Part shown: positions 54,809 through 63,088 of the stretch, one piece after another
How the letters are laid out: each line of letters opens with the position of its first letter
Numbering within the stretch: position 1 is the stretch's first letter
NCBI RefSeq assembly: GCF_003046475.1
Contig: NZ_PZZZ01000003.1
Span: forward strand, 558,001-622,000
Direction: 5' to 3'
Length of the DNA stretch: 64,000 nucleotides
Source: Mycoplana dimorpha
GTDB lineage: Bacteria; Pseudomonadota; Alphaproteobacteria; Rhizobiales; Rhizobiaceae
The notes under the pieces: generated by a model
Databases searched by the model: none
Told to the model about the DNA's origin: nothing
Seen by the model: only the letters and a program-made list of their open reading frames with translations
Program-made: the position numbers and the translations under genes

Positions 54809-55738
54809 ATGTCGGAGCAACAGTTTGGCAGGATCGCGCTGATCGGCATCGGGCTCATCGGCTCGTCGATCGCCCGCGCGGTCAAGGAGAAGGGTCTGGC
54901 AGGGTCGGTGGCGATCGCCACCCGTAGTCCCGAGACGCTGCAGCGGGCGCGCGAACTCGAGCTCGGCACCGAATACCATCTCGACGCCGCCGAGGCGGTC
55001 CGCGACGCCGATCTGATCATCGTCTCCGTTCCCGTCGGCGCCTCCGGCAGCGTCGCAAAGGAGATCGCCCCCAACCTCAAACCCGGCGCCATCGTCACCG
55101 ATGTCGGCTCCACCAAGGGGTCGGTGGTGGCGCAGATGCTGCCGCACATCCCGAAGGGCGTGCACTTCATCCCTGGCCATCCGCTCGCCGGCACCGAGCA
55201 TTCCGGCCCCGACGCCGGCTTCGCCGAGCTGTTCCGCGGCCGCTGGTGCATCCTCACCCCGGTCCACGGCACCGACAAGCTCGCCAAGAAGCGGCTGGCG
55301 ACCTTCTGGGAGACGCTCGGCTCCAAGGTGGACGAGATGGACACCGAGCACCACGACAAGGTGCTGGCCATCGTCTCCCACCTGCCGCACATCATTGCCT
55401 ACAACATCGTCGGCACGGCGGACGACCTGGAGACGGTGACCGAATCGGAGGTCATCAAGTACTCGGCCTCGGGTTTCCGCGACTTCACCCGCCTTGCCGC
55501 CTCCGACCCGACCATGTGGCGCGACGTCTGCCTGCACAACAAGGACGCCATCCTGGAAATGCTGGCGCGCTTCTCCGAGGACCTTGCCTATCTGCAGCGG
55601 GCGATCCGCTGGGGCGATGGCGAGAAGCTTTTTGACCTCTTCACCCGCACCCGCGCGATCCGCCGCTCGATCATCGATGCCGGACAGGATACGGCTGCGG
55701 CAAACTTCGGCCGGCCGGGAGACTCGCCGGCCGAATAG
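54809..55738 (+). CDS. tyrC: prephenate/arogenate dehydrogenase (TyrC-like)
   Basis: A 309-residue NAD-dependent dehydrogenase that decarboxylates prephenate or arogenate in tyrosine synthesis. It has GIGLIGSSIARAVKEKG (Rossmann loop), DVGSTKGSVV, GHPLAGTEHSGP and the HHDKVLAIVSHLPHIIAY segment. ATG 54809 is used; a longer frame adds 78 unconserved residues. The hisC-type aminotransferase often found beside it is absent here; a methyltransferase gene takes that place. Confidence 0.93.
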   Translation: MSEQQFGRIALIGIGLIGSSIARAVKEKGLAGSVAIATRSPETLQRARELELGTEYHLDAAEAVRDADLIIVSVPVGASGSVAKEIAPNLKPGAIVTDVGSTKGSVVAQMLPHIPKGVHFIPGHPLAGTEHSGPDAGFAELFRGRWCILTPVHGTDKLAKKRLATFWETLGSKVDEMDTEHHDKVLAIVSHLPHIIAYNIVGTADDLETVTESEVIKYSASGFRDFTRLAASDPTMWRDVCLHNKDAILEMLARFSEDLAYLQRAIRWGDGEKLFDLFTRTRAIRRSIIDAGQDTAAANFGRPGDSPAE

Positions 55739-55759
55739 GACAGTTGGCCGCCGGGCGGG

Positions 55760-56752
55760 TCAAAGCGCCGCGATGGTGGCGATCGGAATGAGGCCGAGAT
55801 AGAGCACGCCGTCATTCGCCCGCAGCTTGACGCGGGCGTTCTTGCCGCCGGAAAGACCGCGGATCGTATCGGCGATGCTGGAGGCGGTGTCGGCGATTTC
55901 CGGAAACGCCTGCGCCACGGCATCGCGCAGCGCGTCGATGCCGCTAATCTCGAGCTGGAACTTGCCGGAGAGAAGTCCCTCGTCGTCGATCGCGAAATTG
56001 CCGGAGACGGCGGCCGAGTTACCGTTGCCGAAATCGACGCGGAGGTTGCGAATGTCGCCCTTCGTGCGGCGCGGCGCATTTATCGGCGGTCCGTCCTGCA
56101 GCCAGCCGGCGGCGTCGGCAATCGTCATGTCCACGATGACGTCGGCCTTCGGAACCACGGTGTCGGCGGCCGTCAGCTCGAGACCGTCCAGGGACAGGGC
56201 GGCATCCAGCGCCTCGCCGTTGGCGCGCAGATGGGTTTCGCCGTGGCGGGCAAGGAAGGCGAGCTTCGTTTCGCCCATGTCGGCGGTGAAGGTTCCCTTC
56301 AGCCCGTTGGAGGCGATCGAGGCGCGCTCCAGCCCGACGGTGCCCGCCACCGCGCTCGCCTGCATGAGGTTCCAGTCGGCTGTGAGCGCGATATCGGGCG
56401 AGACCCGCACCAGTGCCGGGCCGTCGAGCTCCATCACGGCGTGGCCCGGCCGATAGACCTGTGCCGCCGAGCGCAGGGCGCCGAAGCTCGCCGAGGTGCC
56501 GGTGCGCTTGTCGTCAATGCCGACGGCGTCGCAGAAGACGCCGATCCGGAATGGAAAGCCACGTACCTCGAGCCCGGTGCAGGCGACGGCGACGGACGCG
56601 TCGGAGAGGCGGTGGCGGACATAGCCCTTCAGCCGGTCCGCACCGAAGAACCACGCCACCGTGTAGAGGGCGAGGAAGGCAGCGATGGCAAGAGCGAGAA
56701 TCCATACCTTGCGCGCGCTGGTGCCGCCGGTGGCGCCATTCATCGGTGTCAT
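55760..56752 (-). CDS. DUF2125 domain protein
   Basis: A 330-residue membrane-anchored protein: a helix near the N-terminus (VWILALAIAAFLALYTVAWF) and a long AsmA-like beta-rich domain with the family's CTGLEVRGFPFRIGVFCD segment. Function unknown; a periplasmic lipid-related role is possible for AsmA-like folds. ATG 56752 has GGAG six bases upstream; a frame from 56812 adds 20 residues without a ribosome site. Confidence 0.88.
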   Translation of the reverse strand: MTPMNGATGGTSARKVWILALAIAAFLALYTVAWFFGADRLKGYVRHRLSDASVAVACTGLEVRGFPFRIGVFCDAVGIDDKRTGTSASFGALRSAAQVYRPGHAVMELDGPALVRVSPDIALTADWNLMQASAVAGTVGLERASIASNGLKGTFTADMGETKLAFLARHGETHLRANGEALDAALSLDGLELTAADTVVPKADVIVDMTIADAAGWLQDGPPINAPRRTKGDIRNLRVDFGNGNSAAVSGNFAIDDEGLLSGKFQLEISGIDALRDAVAQAFPEIADTASSIADTIRGLSGGKNARVKLRANDGVLYLGLIPIATIAAL

Positions 56753-56923
56753 GCCATTCTCCATTGCGGTGGAAGCGATTCGCGCTGCCTGCTTGCTCTT
56801 GCTCTTATGCACGAGGTCGGCGCAAATCCGCAGCGCACTTTCACGCGACTTGCATTAGATTGCGTCGACGACGGGAGAAAGTCCCTAATTGCGGCGGCAT
56901 TCGGGTAGATTCGGGAACCAACA

Positions 56924-57463
56924 GTGGACAGGGATGAGTTTTGGGTCTTCGGCTATGGTTCCCTGATGTGGAATCCGGGCTTCGAGGTCGAGGAGAGCCG
57001 CCCCGCGCATCTGCACGGCTTTCGACGCGCGCTCTGCGTCCGCTCCTGGGTACATCGCGGCACGCAGGAACATCCGGGCCTCGTGCTCGGCCTCGATCGC
57101 GGCGGTTCCTGCCGCGGCATGGCCTTCCGGGTGGCGCCGCAACGCTGGCATGCCGTCGTCGACTACCTGCGCGAGCGCGAGCTCGTCACCCATGTCTACA
57201 AGGAACGCACCCTTCCGATCCGCCTTGACGGAGGCGTGCGCAAGGGGGCGCTCGTCTATGTCATCGACCGCGCGCACCATCAGTATGCCGGCGCGCTGAC
57301 GGTCGAGGAGGCGGCAGCCACTGTCCGCGCAGCCAGGGGCAAGTCCGGCCCGAACGTCGAATACGTCGCCAACACGCTGGCGCATCTGCAGCAGATGGGC
57401 ATCCGTGACCATTGGCTGGAAGAGGTCGGGCGTGCCGCCGGCCTGCTGGCGAGTGGCGACTGA
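56924..57463 (+). CDS. glutathione-specific gamma-glutamylcyclotransferase (ChaC)
   Basis: A 179-residue ChaC-like enzyme that splits glutathione into 5-oxoproline and Cys-Gly. The substrate loop is FGYGSLMWNPGFE (9-21), and YVANTLAHLQQMGIRDHWLE is characteristic. The start is GTG 56924. Divergent from the DUF2125 gene and convergent with plsC. Confidence 0.93.
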   Translation: MDRDEFWVFGYGSLMWNPGFEVEESRPAHLHGFRRALCVRSWVHRGTQEHPGLVLGLDRGGSCRGMAFRVAPQRWHAVVDYLRERELVTHVYKERTLPIRLDGGVRKGALVYVIDRAHHQYAGALTVEEAAATVRAARGKSGPNVEYVANTLAHLQQMGIRDHWLEEVGRAAGLLASGD

Positions 57464-57475
57464 GGGGGCGGCTTC

Positions 57476-58288
57476 TCAGACGCCGCGCGCCCGCAGCTCC
57501 GCCACCCGCGCCGCCGCCGTCGGCGGAAGCGGCAGGTGGGGATTTGCGTCCACCGTTTCGAGCAGCAGCTTGTCGCTCGCCGTCTCCATCACGTCGACGA
57601 GATGGGCGAGGAAATCATCCGGGTCCATGCCGGGCGGGATCGCCGGCAGGATGCGGACCTTGAAGTGGCCCGGATAGCGCAGGAATTTGCGACGCGGCCA
57701 GAACAGGCCCGGATGCATGACGACCGGCAGGACCGGCACCTTGAGGTCGCGGTAGAGCCGGGCGATGCCGTACTTGTATTCCGGCGGCGCTCCCGGCGGG
57801 CGGCGGGTGCCCTCGGGATAGATGATCAGCTGCCGGCCGCTGCGCATCTCCGCCTTGGCGCGTTCCATGACCGCCGCCATCACCTTGCCGCGCGCGCCGC
57901 GGTCGACCGGCACCATCCGCTGCTTGAGCAGGTACCAGCCGAAGAGCGGGATCCAGGTGAGCTCGCGCTTGAGGATGTAGAACGGGTCGTCCTGCCAGGG
58001 CAGAAGCGCATAGGTGTCCCAGAGCGACTGGTGCTTGGGCGCGAAGATGTAGCCCTGGCCCTTCGGGATGTTTTCCAGGCCCTCGACCTCGAAGGTGGTG
58101 CCGACGATCTTCGCAAACAGCCAGTGATTGCTGCGCGCCCAGTTCTTCGGGACCACCAGGGCCTTCTTGCGCGGCAGGAGGAAATAGGCCGGCGATAGCA
58201 CGATCATCTGGCCGATCAGGTTGAGGTAGAAGACCAGGTTGAACAGGATGGACCGCAGGACGATCATCAGGCGAAGCTCTCCTATCAT
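57476..58288 (-). CDS. plsC: 1-acyl-sn-glycerol-3-phosphate acyltransferase
   Basis: A 270-residue enzyme that adds the second acyl chain to lysophosphatidic acid. It has an N-terminal membrane segment (SILFNLVFYLNLIGQMIVLS), the HxxxxD motif as KHQSLWDTY and the acyl-acceptor motif IYPEGTRRPPG. The start ATG 58288 or 58267 cannot be told apart. It lies with the YdcF gene upstream on the same strand. Confidence 0.93.
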   Translation of the reverse strand: MIGELRLMIVLRSILFNLVFYLNLIGQMIVLSPAYFLLPRKKALVVPKNWARSNHWLFAKIVGTTFEVEGLENIPKGQGYIFAPKHQSLWDTYALLPWQDDPFYILKRELTWIPLFGWYLLKQRMVPVDRGARGKVMAAVMERAKAEMRSGRQLIIYPEGTRRPPGAPPEYKYGIARLYRDLKVPVLPVVMHPGLFWPRRKFLRYPGHFKVRILPAIPPGMDPDDFLAHLVDVMETASDKLLLETVDANPHLPLPPTAAARVAELRARGV

Positions 58289-58371
58289 GTCCGGTCGGAC
58301 AGGCTGCGCGGTGAAGGGTGAGCTTGCCTACACGATATTTCGCCTGGCGGAAACCGGCTTGCGACGCGGAC

Positions 58372-59091
58372 TCAGTCCGTCTGGGCGAAGGAGGCCTGCG
58401 CCGTCTCGTCGCGCCGAAGCCCGCTTGCCGTCCCCGCACCGATCACCTCGCGAGCGACCGCGACGGAATATTTCAGGTATTCCGACAGGATCGCCCGCAT
58501 CACCCGCTGCTCGCCGAGCCAGCTGCCGTTCTTCAGGTCGGTGTTGATGACGGGATAGGACAGGAACTCGGTCTGCCGGTCGCTGCGGCGCAACTCGAGA
58601 AGACTGCGCGGCATGTGGTAGTTGTTGGTGACGACCAGCACCCGGCGGTAGCCGTGGTCGCGAATCCACTGCGCCGTTTCGTTGGCATTGCCGATCGTGT
58701 CCATGGCGTCGTAGCCGATGTCGACGCAACAGTCGAACAGGGTGGAGGAGCTCTGCGTGAAACTGCGGATCTGCCTGCGACTGGTGGTCGGATTAACGCC
58801 GGAGATCAGCAGGCGCTCGCCCGCTCCCTGTTTCAGGAGATCGATCGCCTGGTCGATTCGCTGGAAGCCGCCGGTCAGCACGACGATGCCGTCCGCCTGC
58901 GGATTGCGCGGCGGCTCCATGCCGGCGACCGTTTCGGCAAAGTAGAGGAAACCCGTGACCAGCAGGCCGCAGGCCAGAAGCAAAAGGAGCAGGAACAGCC
59001 GCACGAAGCGCCGGATCGGGCGGATCCGCCAGCGCCGGGCTGGCGGTCGATCCTGCGTCACCGTGTCTGTCGTGTCGTCCGTCGCGGCCAT
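58372..59091 (-). CDS. YdcF-family protein (DUF218)
   Basis: A 239-residue protein with one N-terminal membrane helix (LFLLLLLLACGLLVTGFLYF) and a DUF218 domain: DGIVVLTGGFQRIDQA, RLLISGVNPTT, GYRRVLVVTNNYHMPRSL. This fold suggests an envelope carbohydrate or peptidoglycan role. It follows ftsX by 40 bases on the same strand. Confidence 0.9.
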   Translation of the reverse strand: MAATDDTTDTVTQDRPPARRWRIRPIRRFVRLFLLLLLLACGLLVTGFLYFAETVAGMEPPRNPQADGIVVLTGGFQRIDQAIDLLKQGAGERLLISGVNPTTSRRQIRSFTQSSSTLFDCCVDIGYDAMDTIGNANETAQWIRDHGYRRVLVVTNNYHMPRSLLELRRSDRQTEFLSYPVINTDLKNGSWLGEQRVMRAILSEYLKYSVAVAREVIGAGTASGLRRDETAQASFAQTD

Positions 59092-59131
59092 GATTCTCTT
59101 ACATAACTGGTGATTGCGGCAAGCACGAGTC

Positions 59132-60139
59132 TCAGCTGTCCGGCAGCCCGTCGGTGCGCGCCGGATCGGAGCGGATGCGGTCGATCTCGAAGATCGTCCG
59201 CATCACCGTGAAGCGCGCCGTCAGCGTCGTCAGAAGGGCAATGACGATCATCGTCGCGGCGATGCCGAGATAGCCGCCGACCCCGACCGAGAAGGTGCCG
59301 AACAGCGCGGTCGCCTGGTCGCTTTGCGGGGTGGCCAGCGAGCGGGTCTGCCAGAAGCCTGCCGCGGCGAAGACGATCGCCGCCAGTGCGCCGCCGGCGA
59401 ACGAGCCCTTCAGGCTGATCTTCAGGAAATGCTTCTGGAATTCCGAAGCGACGAATCCCGCCTCGGCGCCGACGAAGTGCAGCACCTCGATGATGTGCCG
59501 GTTGCCAGACAGCGTGCCGCGCGTGGCAAACACCACCGTCAGCACCATCGCCGAGAAGACGAGCACCAGCACGGCCGTGCCGATCCACGCCGTGGTCTGC
59601 GCCATCGCCACGAGCCGGTTCACCCAGGTCCGGTGGTCGTCGAGGACGGCCTGCGGGATCGTCTGCGCCAGCGCCTCGCGCATTCCGGCGAAATCCGGCG
59701 GATCGCGCTCGTCGATGGTGATCACGACAAGCCGCGGCACCGGCAGTTCGTCGAGGTCGAGGCCCTCGCCGAGCCACGGCTCCAAGAGCCTCGCGGTGGC
59801 GGCGCGGTCGATGATCTGCCCGTCCTTCGTGCCGGAGAACGTCATCGCGAGGTCGCGCGCGTCGCGCAGCGCCGCCTCCATGTCCAGCTTTTCGTCCGGC
59901 TTGATCTGGATGGTGATCTCGCGCGAGATCTGGCTCTGCCAGCTCGCCGCCGTCGCCCGCACCATGCTGACGGCGCCGTAGGTCAGGCAGGCGAGGAAGG
60001 CCATGATGGCGATGACGCACATCAGCGCGTTGCCGGCGACGTTGGCCGGCGGCACGATCGGCGCCGTCGGCCGCACGCGCATCTCCGGCCGCTTCGGCGG
60101 TGCGGGCTGCTGCGGCTGCTGTTTTGCGCCCTCACTCAT
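59132..60139 (-). CDS. ftsX: cell division ABC transporter permease FtsX
   Basis: A 335-residue membrane protein with four helices and a large periplasmic domain. With FtsE it activates peptidoglycan hydrolases at the septum. The pattern EVLHFVGAEAGFVASEFQKH and the C-terminal LTARFTVMRTIFEIDRI are typical. Its start overlaps the end of ftsE by eight bases. Confidence 0.95.
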   Translation of the reverse strand: MSEGAKQQPQQPAPPKRPEMRVRPTAPIVPPANVAGNALMCVIAIMAFLACLTYGAVSMVRATAASWQSQISREITIQIKPDEKLDMEAALRDARDLAMTFSGTKDGQIIDRAATARLLEPWLGEGLDLDELPVPRLVVITIDERDPPDFAGMREALAQTIPQAVLDDHRTWVNRLVAMAQTTAWIGTAVLVLVFSAMVLTVVFATRGTLSGNRHIIEVLHFVGAEAGFVASEFQKHFLKISLKGSFAGGALAAIVFAAAGFWQTRSLATPQSDQATALFGTFSVGVGGYLGIAATMIVIALLTTLTARFTVMRTIFEIDRIRSDPARTDGLPDS

Positions 60140-60791
60140 AGATGTCGAGCCGCCCTTGCGAGAGGATCATGCGCCGCGCGTCGACCTGGTCCATCAGCGA
60201 CAGGTCGTGGGTGGCGATCACCACGGCGGTGCCGAGCCGGTTGAGTTCGAGGAACAGGCTGAGCAGGCGCCGCGCCATCGGCGGGTCGACGTTGCCGGTC
60301 GGCTCGTCGGCGAGCAGCAGTTCGGGCCGGTCGATCAGCGCGCGGGCGATCGCCACGCGCTGTTTCTCGCCGCCCGAGAGCACCGGCGGCAGCACGTTGA
60401 TGCGCTCGCCGAGCCCCACCCATTTCAGCAGGTCGAGCACGTCGGCGCGATAGGAGGCTTCCTCCTTGCCCCGCACCCGCAGCGGCAGCGCGACGTTCTC
60501 GTAGGTGGTCAGGTGCTCGAGCAGGCGGAAATCCTGGAAGACGATGCCGATGCGGCGCCGGAGCATCGGCAATTCGTCGCGAGGGATCGTCGCGATGTCC
60601 CGGTCGAAGGTCCGCACCAGCCCGCGCGTCGGCTGCAGCGACAGGAACAGCAGGCGCAGCAGCGTCGACTTGCCGGCGCCCGAAGGGCCGGTCAGGAACT
60701 GAAAGGATCGGCGCGGAATGTCGAAGGTGAGATCGCGCAGGATCTCCGGTCCCATGCCGTATCGCAGTCCGACATTTTCGAAATGTATCAA
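60132..60791 (-). CDS. ftsE: cell division ATP-binding protein FtsE
   Basis: A 219-residue ABC ATPase partner of FtsX: Walker A GPSGAGKST, signature LSGGEKQRVAIARAL, Walker B LLLADEPTGNVDP and H-loop ATHDL. The family start IHFENVGLRYG is read from TTG 60791. An in-frame ATG at 60881 would add 30 unconserved residues. Confidence 0.95.
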   Translation of the reverse strand: MIHFENVGLRYGMGPEILRDLTFDIPRRSFQFLTGPSGAGKSTLLRLLFLSLQPTRGLVRTFDRDIATIPRDELPMLRRRIGIVFQDFRLLEHLTTYENVALPLRVRGKEEASYRADVLDLLKWVGLGERINVLPPVLSGGEKQRVAIARALIDRPELLLADEPTGNVDPPMARRLLSLFLELNRLGTAVVIATHDLSLMDQVDARRMILSQGRLDIYE

Positions 60792-60964
60792 ACCGGTTCT
60801 CGTCGTTGCGCGCAGGCTTCGGCCTCGCGGATTGCACGGAATCAAGGCCCATCCAAGGCCGGTTTCCGAAGCATTAACCAATATGGTTTACGTTTCGTAA
60901 GAATCCGTTTCAATGCCCGACTTTTTGCGGGCGACACGGTTTGCGACCGACAGGGAGCCCTGCC

Positions 60965-61669
60965 ATGAGCGCATCCGGCGCACGGCGCGACAGAAGCGTC
61001 CGCATCGATCTCCTGCCGCCGGAGCCCGGCACGCGGCGGCGAAGCCCCGCGGCGGCGCGGCCGAAGCCCGGCGTCGTCGATGCCGAGTTCGTCGTCCTTC
61101 CGGCCGCCCCGGCCGCCCCGGCCGCACCGGCCGCCACTGCCGCACGGGCTCGGGGCGATCGCCACCGCGGCTCGTCCACCACCGCGATCGTCTCGCAGGC
61201 AGGCAGCTTGATCGCCGCAGGTCTCGTCCTCGCGGCACGCCTTGTCGAGCGGCTGTTGCAGTTCCTGCCGGCCCGTGCCTTCGGGGCTCTTGTCGCCGCT
61301 GCGGTCGCAGCAAGCTTCTTCTTCGCCGGTGGCCTTTCCGCGCTCGCAACCGTTCTTTCGGGGGGTGTGCAGGACCGCGGCGTGCGGATCGAGGCCGTTT
61401 CCACCTCGCTCGACGATCGCGACGGCCTGAAGGTGCTTTCCGTCTACGGCACGGTTGCGAACCGCTCCCCGCAGGCACGGCCGGTGCCGGCCATCGTCGT
61501 CGACGTCATCGCCGGCGGGCGCTCGGTGGCGCGACATCGCATCGATCCGGAGCAGGACAGCCTGCCGGCCGGCGCGACGAACCCGTTCCGGCTGCGCATC
61601 CCCCATGGCGGCGCAAACATGCCGAAAGTGGCCGTTTCCTTCGTCCCGGCGGGTGCACCGTCGCCGTGA
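60965..61669 (+). CDS. single-pass membrane protein near ftsE
   Basis: A 234-residue protein with a proline/alanine-rich N-terminal region, one or two membrane segments (LIAAGLVLAARLV, AFGALVAAAVAASFFFAGGL) and a C-terminal beta-rich domain (VLSVYGTVANRSPQARPVPA, ATNPFRLRIPHGG) resembling the outer part of MJ0042/FxLYD-type rhizobial proteins. The usual N-terminal zinc ribbon of such proteins is absent here. Divergent from ftsE. Confidence 0.75.
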   Translation: MSASGARRDRSVRIDLLPPEPGTRRRSPAAARPKPGVVDAEFVVLPAAPAAPAAPAATAARARGDRHRGSSTTAIVSQAGSLIAAGLVLAARLVERLLQFLPARAFGALVAAAVAASFFFAGGLSALATVLSGGVQDRGVRIEAVSTSLDDRDGLKVLSVYGTVANRSPQARPVPAIVVDVIAGGRSVARHRIDPEQDSLPAGATNPFRLRIPHGGANMPKVAVSFVPAGAPSP

Positions 61670-61729
61670 GTGTGCTATGCGGCTGGCTGATGCGGCAGGG
61701 CGCCGCGACAGTCACGGAGCCAGGTCGCC

Positions 61730-62278
61730 ATGCAGATGGTAGTGCGCGGAAAGAAGATCGAAACCCTCTACAGCGCCGAGGAGATCGCCCGGCGCAACAT
61801 TGATATGGCTGCGCAGATCAAGGCCGGTCCGACCGAGGACCTGCTGGTGATCTCGATCCTGAAGGGCTCCTTCATCTTCGCAGCCGACCTCATTCGCGCC
61901 ATGCATGCGACCGGACTGGCGCCCGAGGTCGAGTTCATCACGCTCTCCAGCTACGGCAAGGGCACGACGTCACAGGGCGTCAAGATCGTCAAGGATATCG
62001 ATAGCGACGTCCATGGCCGCGACGTGCTTTTGATCGACGACATCCTCGAATCCGGCCGCACGCTGCGCTTCGCCAAGGAGCTGCTGCTGGAGCGCGGCGC
62101 CCGGCACGTCACCATCGCCGTGCTGCTGGACAAGCGGGTCAAGCGCGAGACGGATCTCGAGGCCGACTACGTCGGTTTCGAGTGCCCCGACCACTTCGTC
62201 GTCGGCTACGGCATGGACGTCGCCTATGCCTTCCGCGAGCTGCCCTTTGTCGGCGTCGTCACTGGCGACGCAGAATAG
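61730..62278 (+). CDS. hpt: hypoxanthine phosphoribosyltransferase
   Basis: A 182-residue purine salvage enzyme that converts hypoxanthine (and usually guanine) to nucleotides with PRPP. The PRPP loop is VLLIDDILESGRTL and the purine region is FECPDHFVVGYGMD. The start ATG 61730 is favoured over an alternative three codons earlier region without ribosome site. Confidence 0.95.
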   Translation: MQMVVRGKKIETLYSAEEIARRNIDMAAQIKAGPTEDLLVISILKGSFIFAADLIRAMHATGLAPEVEFITLSSYGKGTTSQGVKIVKDIDSDVHGRDVLLIDDILESGRTLRFAKELLLERGARHVTIAVLLDKRVKRETDLEADYVGFECPDHFVVGYGMDVAYAFRELPFVGVVTGDAE

Positions 62279-62419
62279 AACACAGCCGCCGCTAATCCCC
62301 TCGGCGTTTACCGATCGCAAACGAAACTCTGGTCTTTTCGGGCCCGAAGCAGCGATAGGCATGGCGCGCATGCGCGCCGCACGGACAGGGCCGGATGAGA
62401 TAGGCCCGGAGGGAACACC

Positions 62420-62779
62420 ATGGCGAGAATTCTGATCACCGAGGACGAGGATGCGCTTCGTCGCTTCGTGGCGCGGGCGCTCCGGCTCGATGGACATGAA
62501 ACGGTCGAGGCGGCGGACGGCGCGCAAGGCCTCGAAACCCTCGCCGAGGGCGAATTCGACCTGCTGCTCTCTGATATCCGCATGCCGGTGATGGACGGCA
62601 TCGAGCTTGCACACAAGGCTGCCGAGGCGTGTCCCGACCTCAAGATCCTGCTGATGACCGGCTATGCCGAGCAGCGGGAGCGCGCCGAGGACCTCGCCTT
62701 GAAGATCGTCGACGTGGTGGCCAAGCCCTTCAGCCTGCCCGATATCCGCACCGCCGTCGCCCGCGCGCTGGCGGCCTGA
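62420..62779 (+). CDS. cpdR: response regulator CpdR
   Basis: A 119-residue single-domain receiver: ILITEDEDALRRF (acidic pocket), LLLSDIRMPVMDG (phosphoacceptor), LLMTGYAEQRERAED and DVVAKPFSLPDI, ending ALAA. CpdR steers ClpXP proteolysis of CtrA and other cell-cycle factors; the ALAA end and the sequence are close to the Rhizobiales version. It follows hpt by 140 bases, as in related genomes. Confidence 0.93.
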   Translation: MARILITEDEDALRRFVARALRLDGHETVEAADGAQGLETLAEGEFDLLLSDIRMPVMDGIELAHKAAEACPDLKILLMTGYAEQRERAEDLALKIVDVVAKPFSLPDIRTAVARALAA

Positions 62780-63088
62780 GGACTGGCGCCCGACAAGAGA
62801 CACTTTGCGGACGCAGGCAAGCCAACTGAGGCACGGCCAACAATCTGGATGATCGCGCCGTGCTTCAAGGCTTTTGCAAACTAAATTGAAAGCTTCTACC
62901 GAAGCCGGCTATAGGGCAGGGGCGCGCTGGGCGAAGAGTATTCCGTCTAGGCGAGCGCTTTTGATCCTTGCGGCAAAATCCCCGGCGTTGGGCCTGGCTG
63001 CCGGCCGGGTCGACCGGCGGGCTTGCCCGTAAAGAACGGAACGCGCAGGCAATTTCATCTCCACCCCCATCGGACGACGGCTGGCCCC
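62780..63088. other. gene-free stretch after cpdR
   Basis: About 310 bases between cpdR and the DUF4175 stop. I see no coding frame of interest, no tRNA and no clear terminator. Confidence 0.5.
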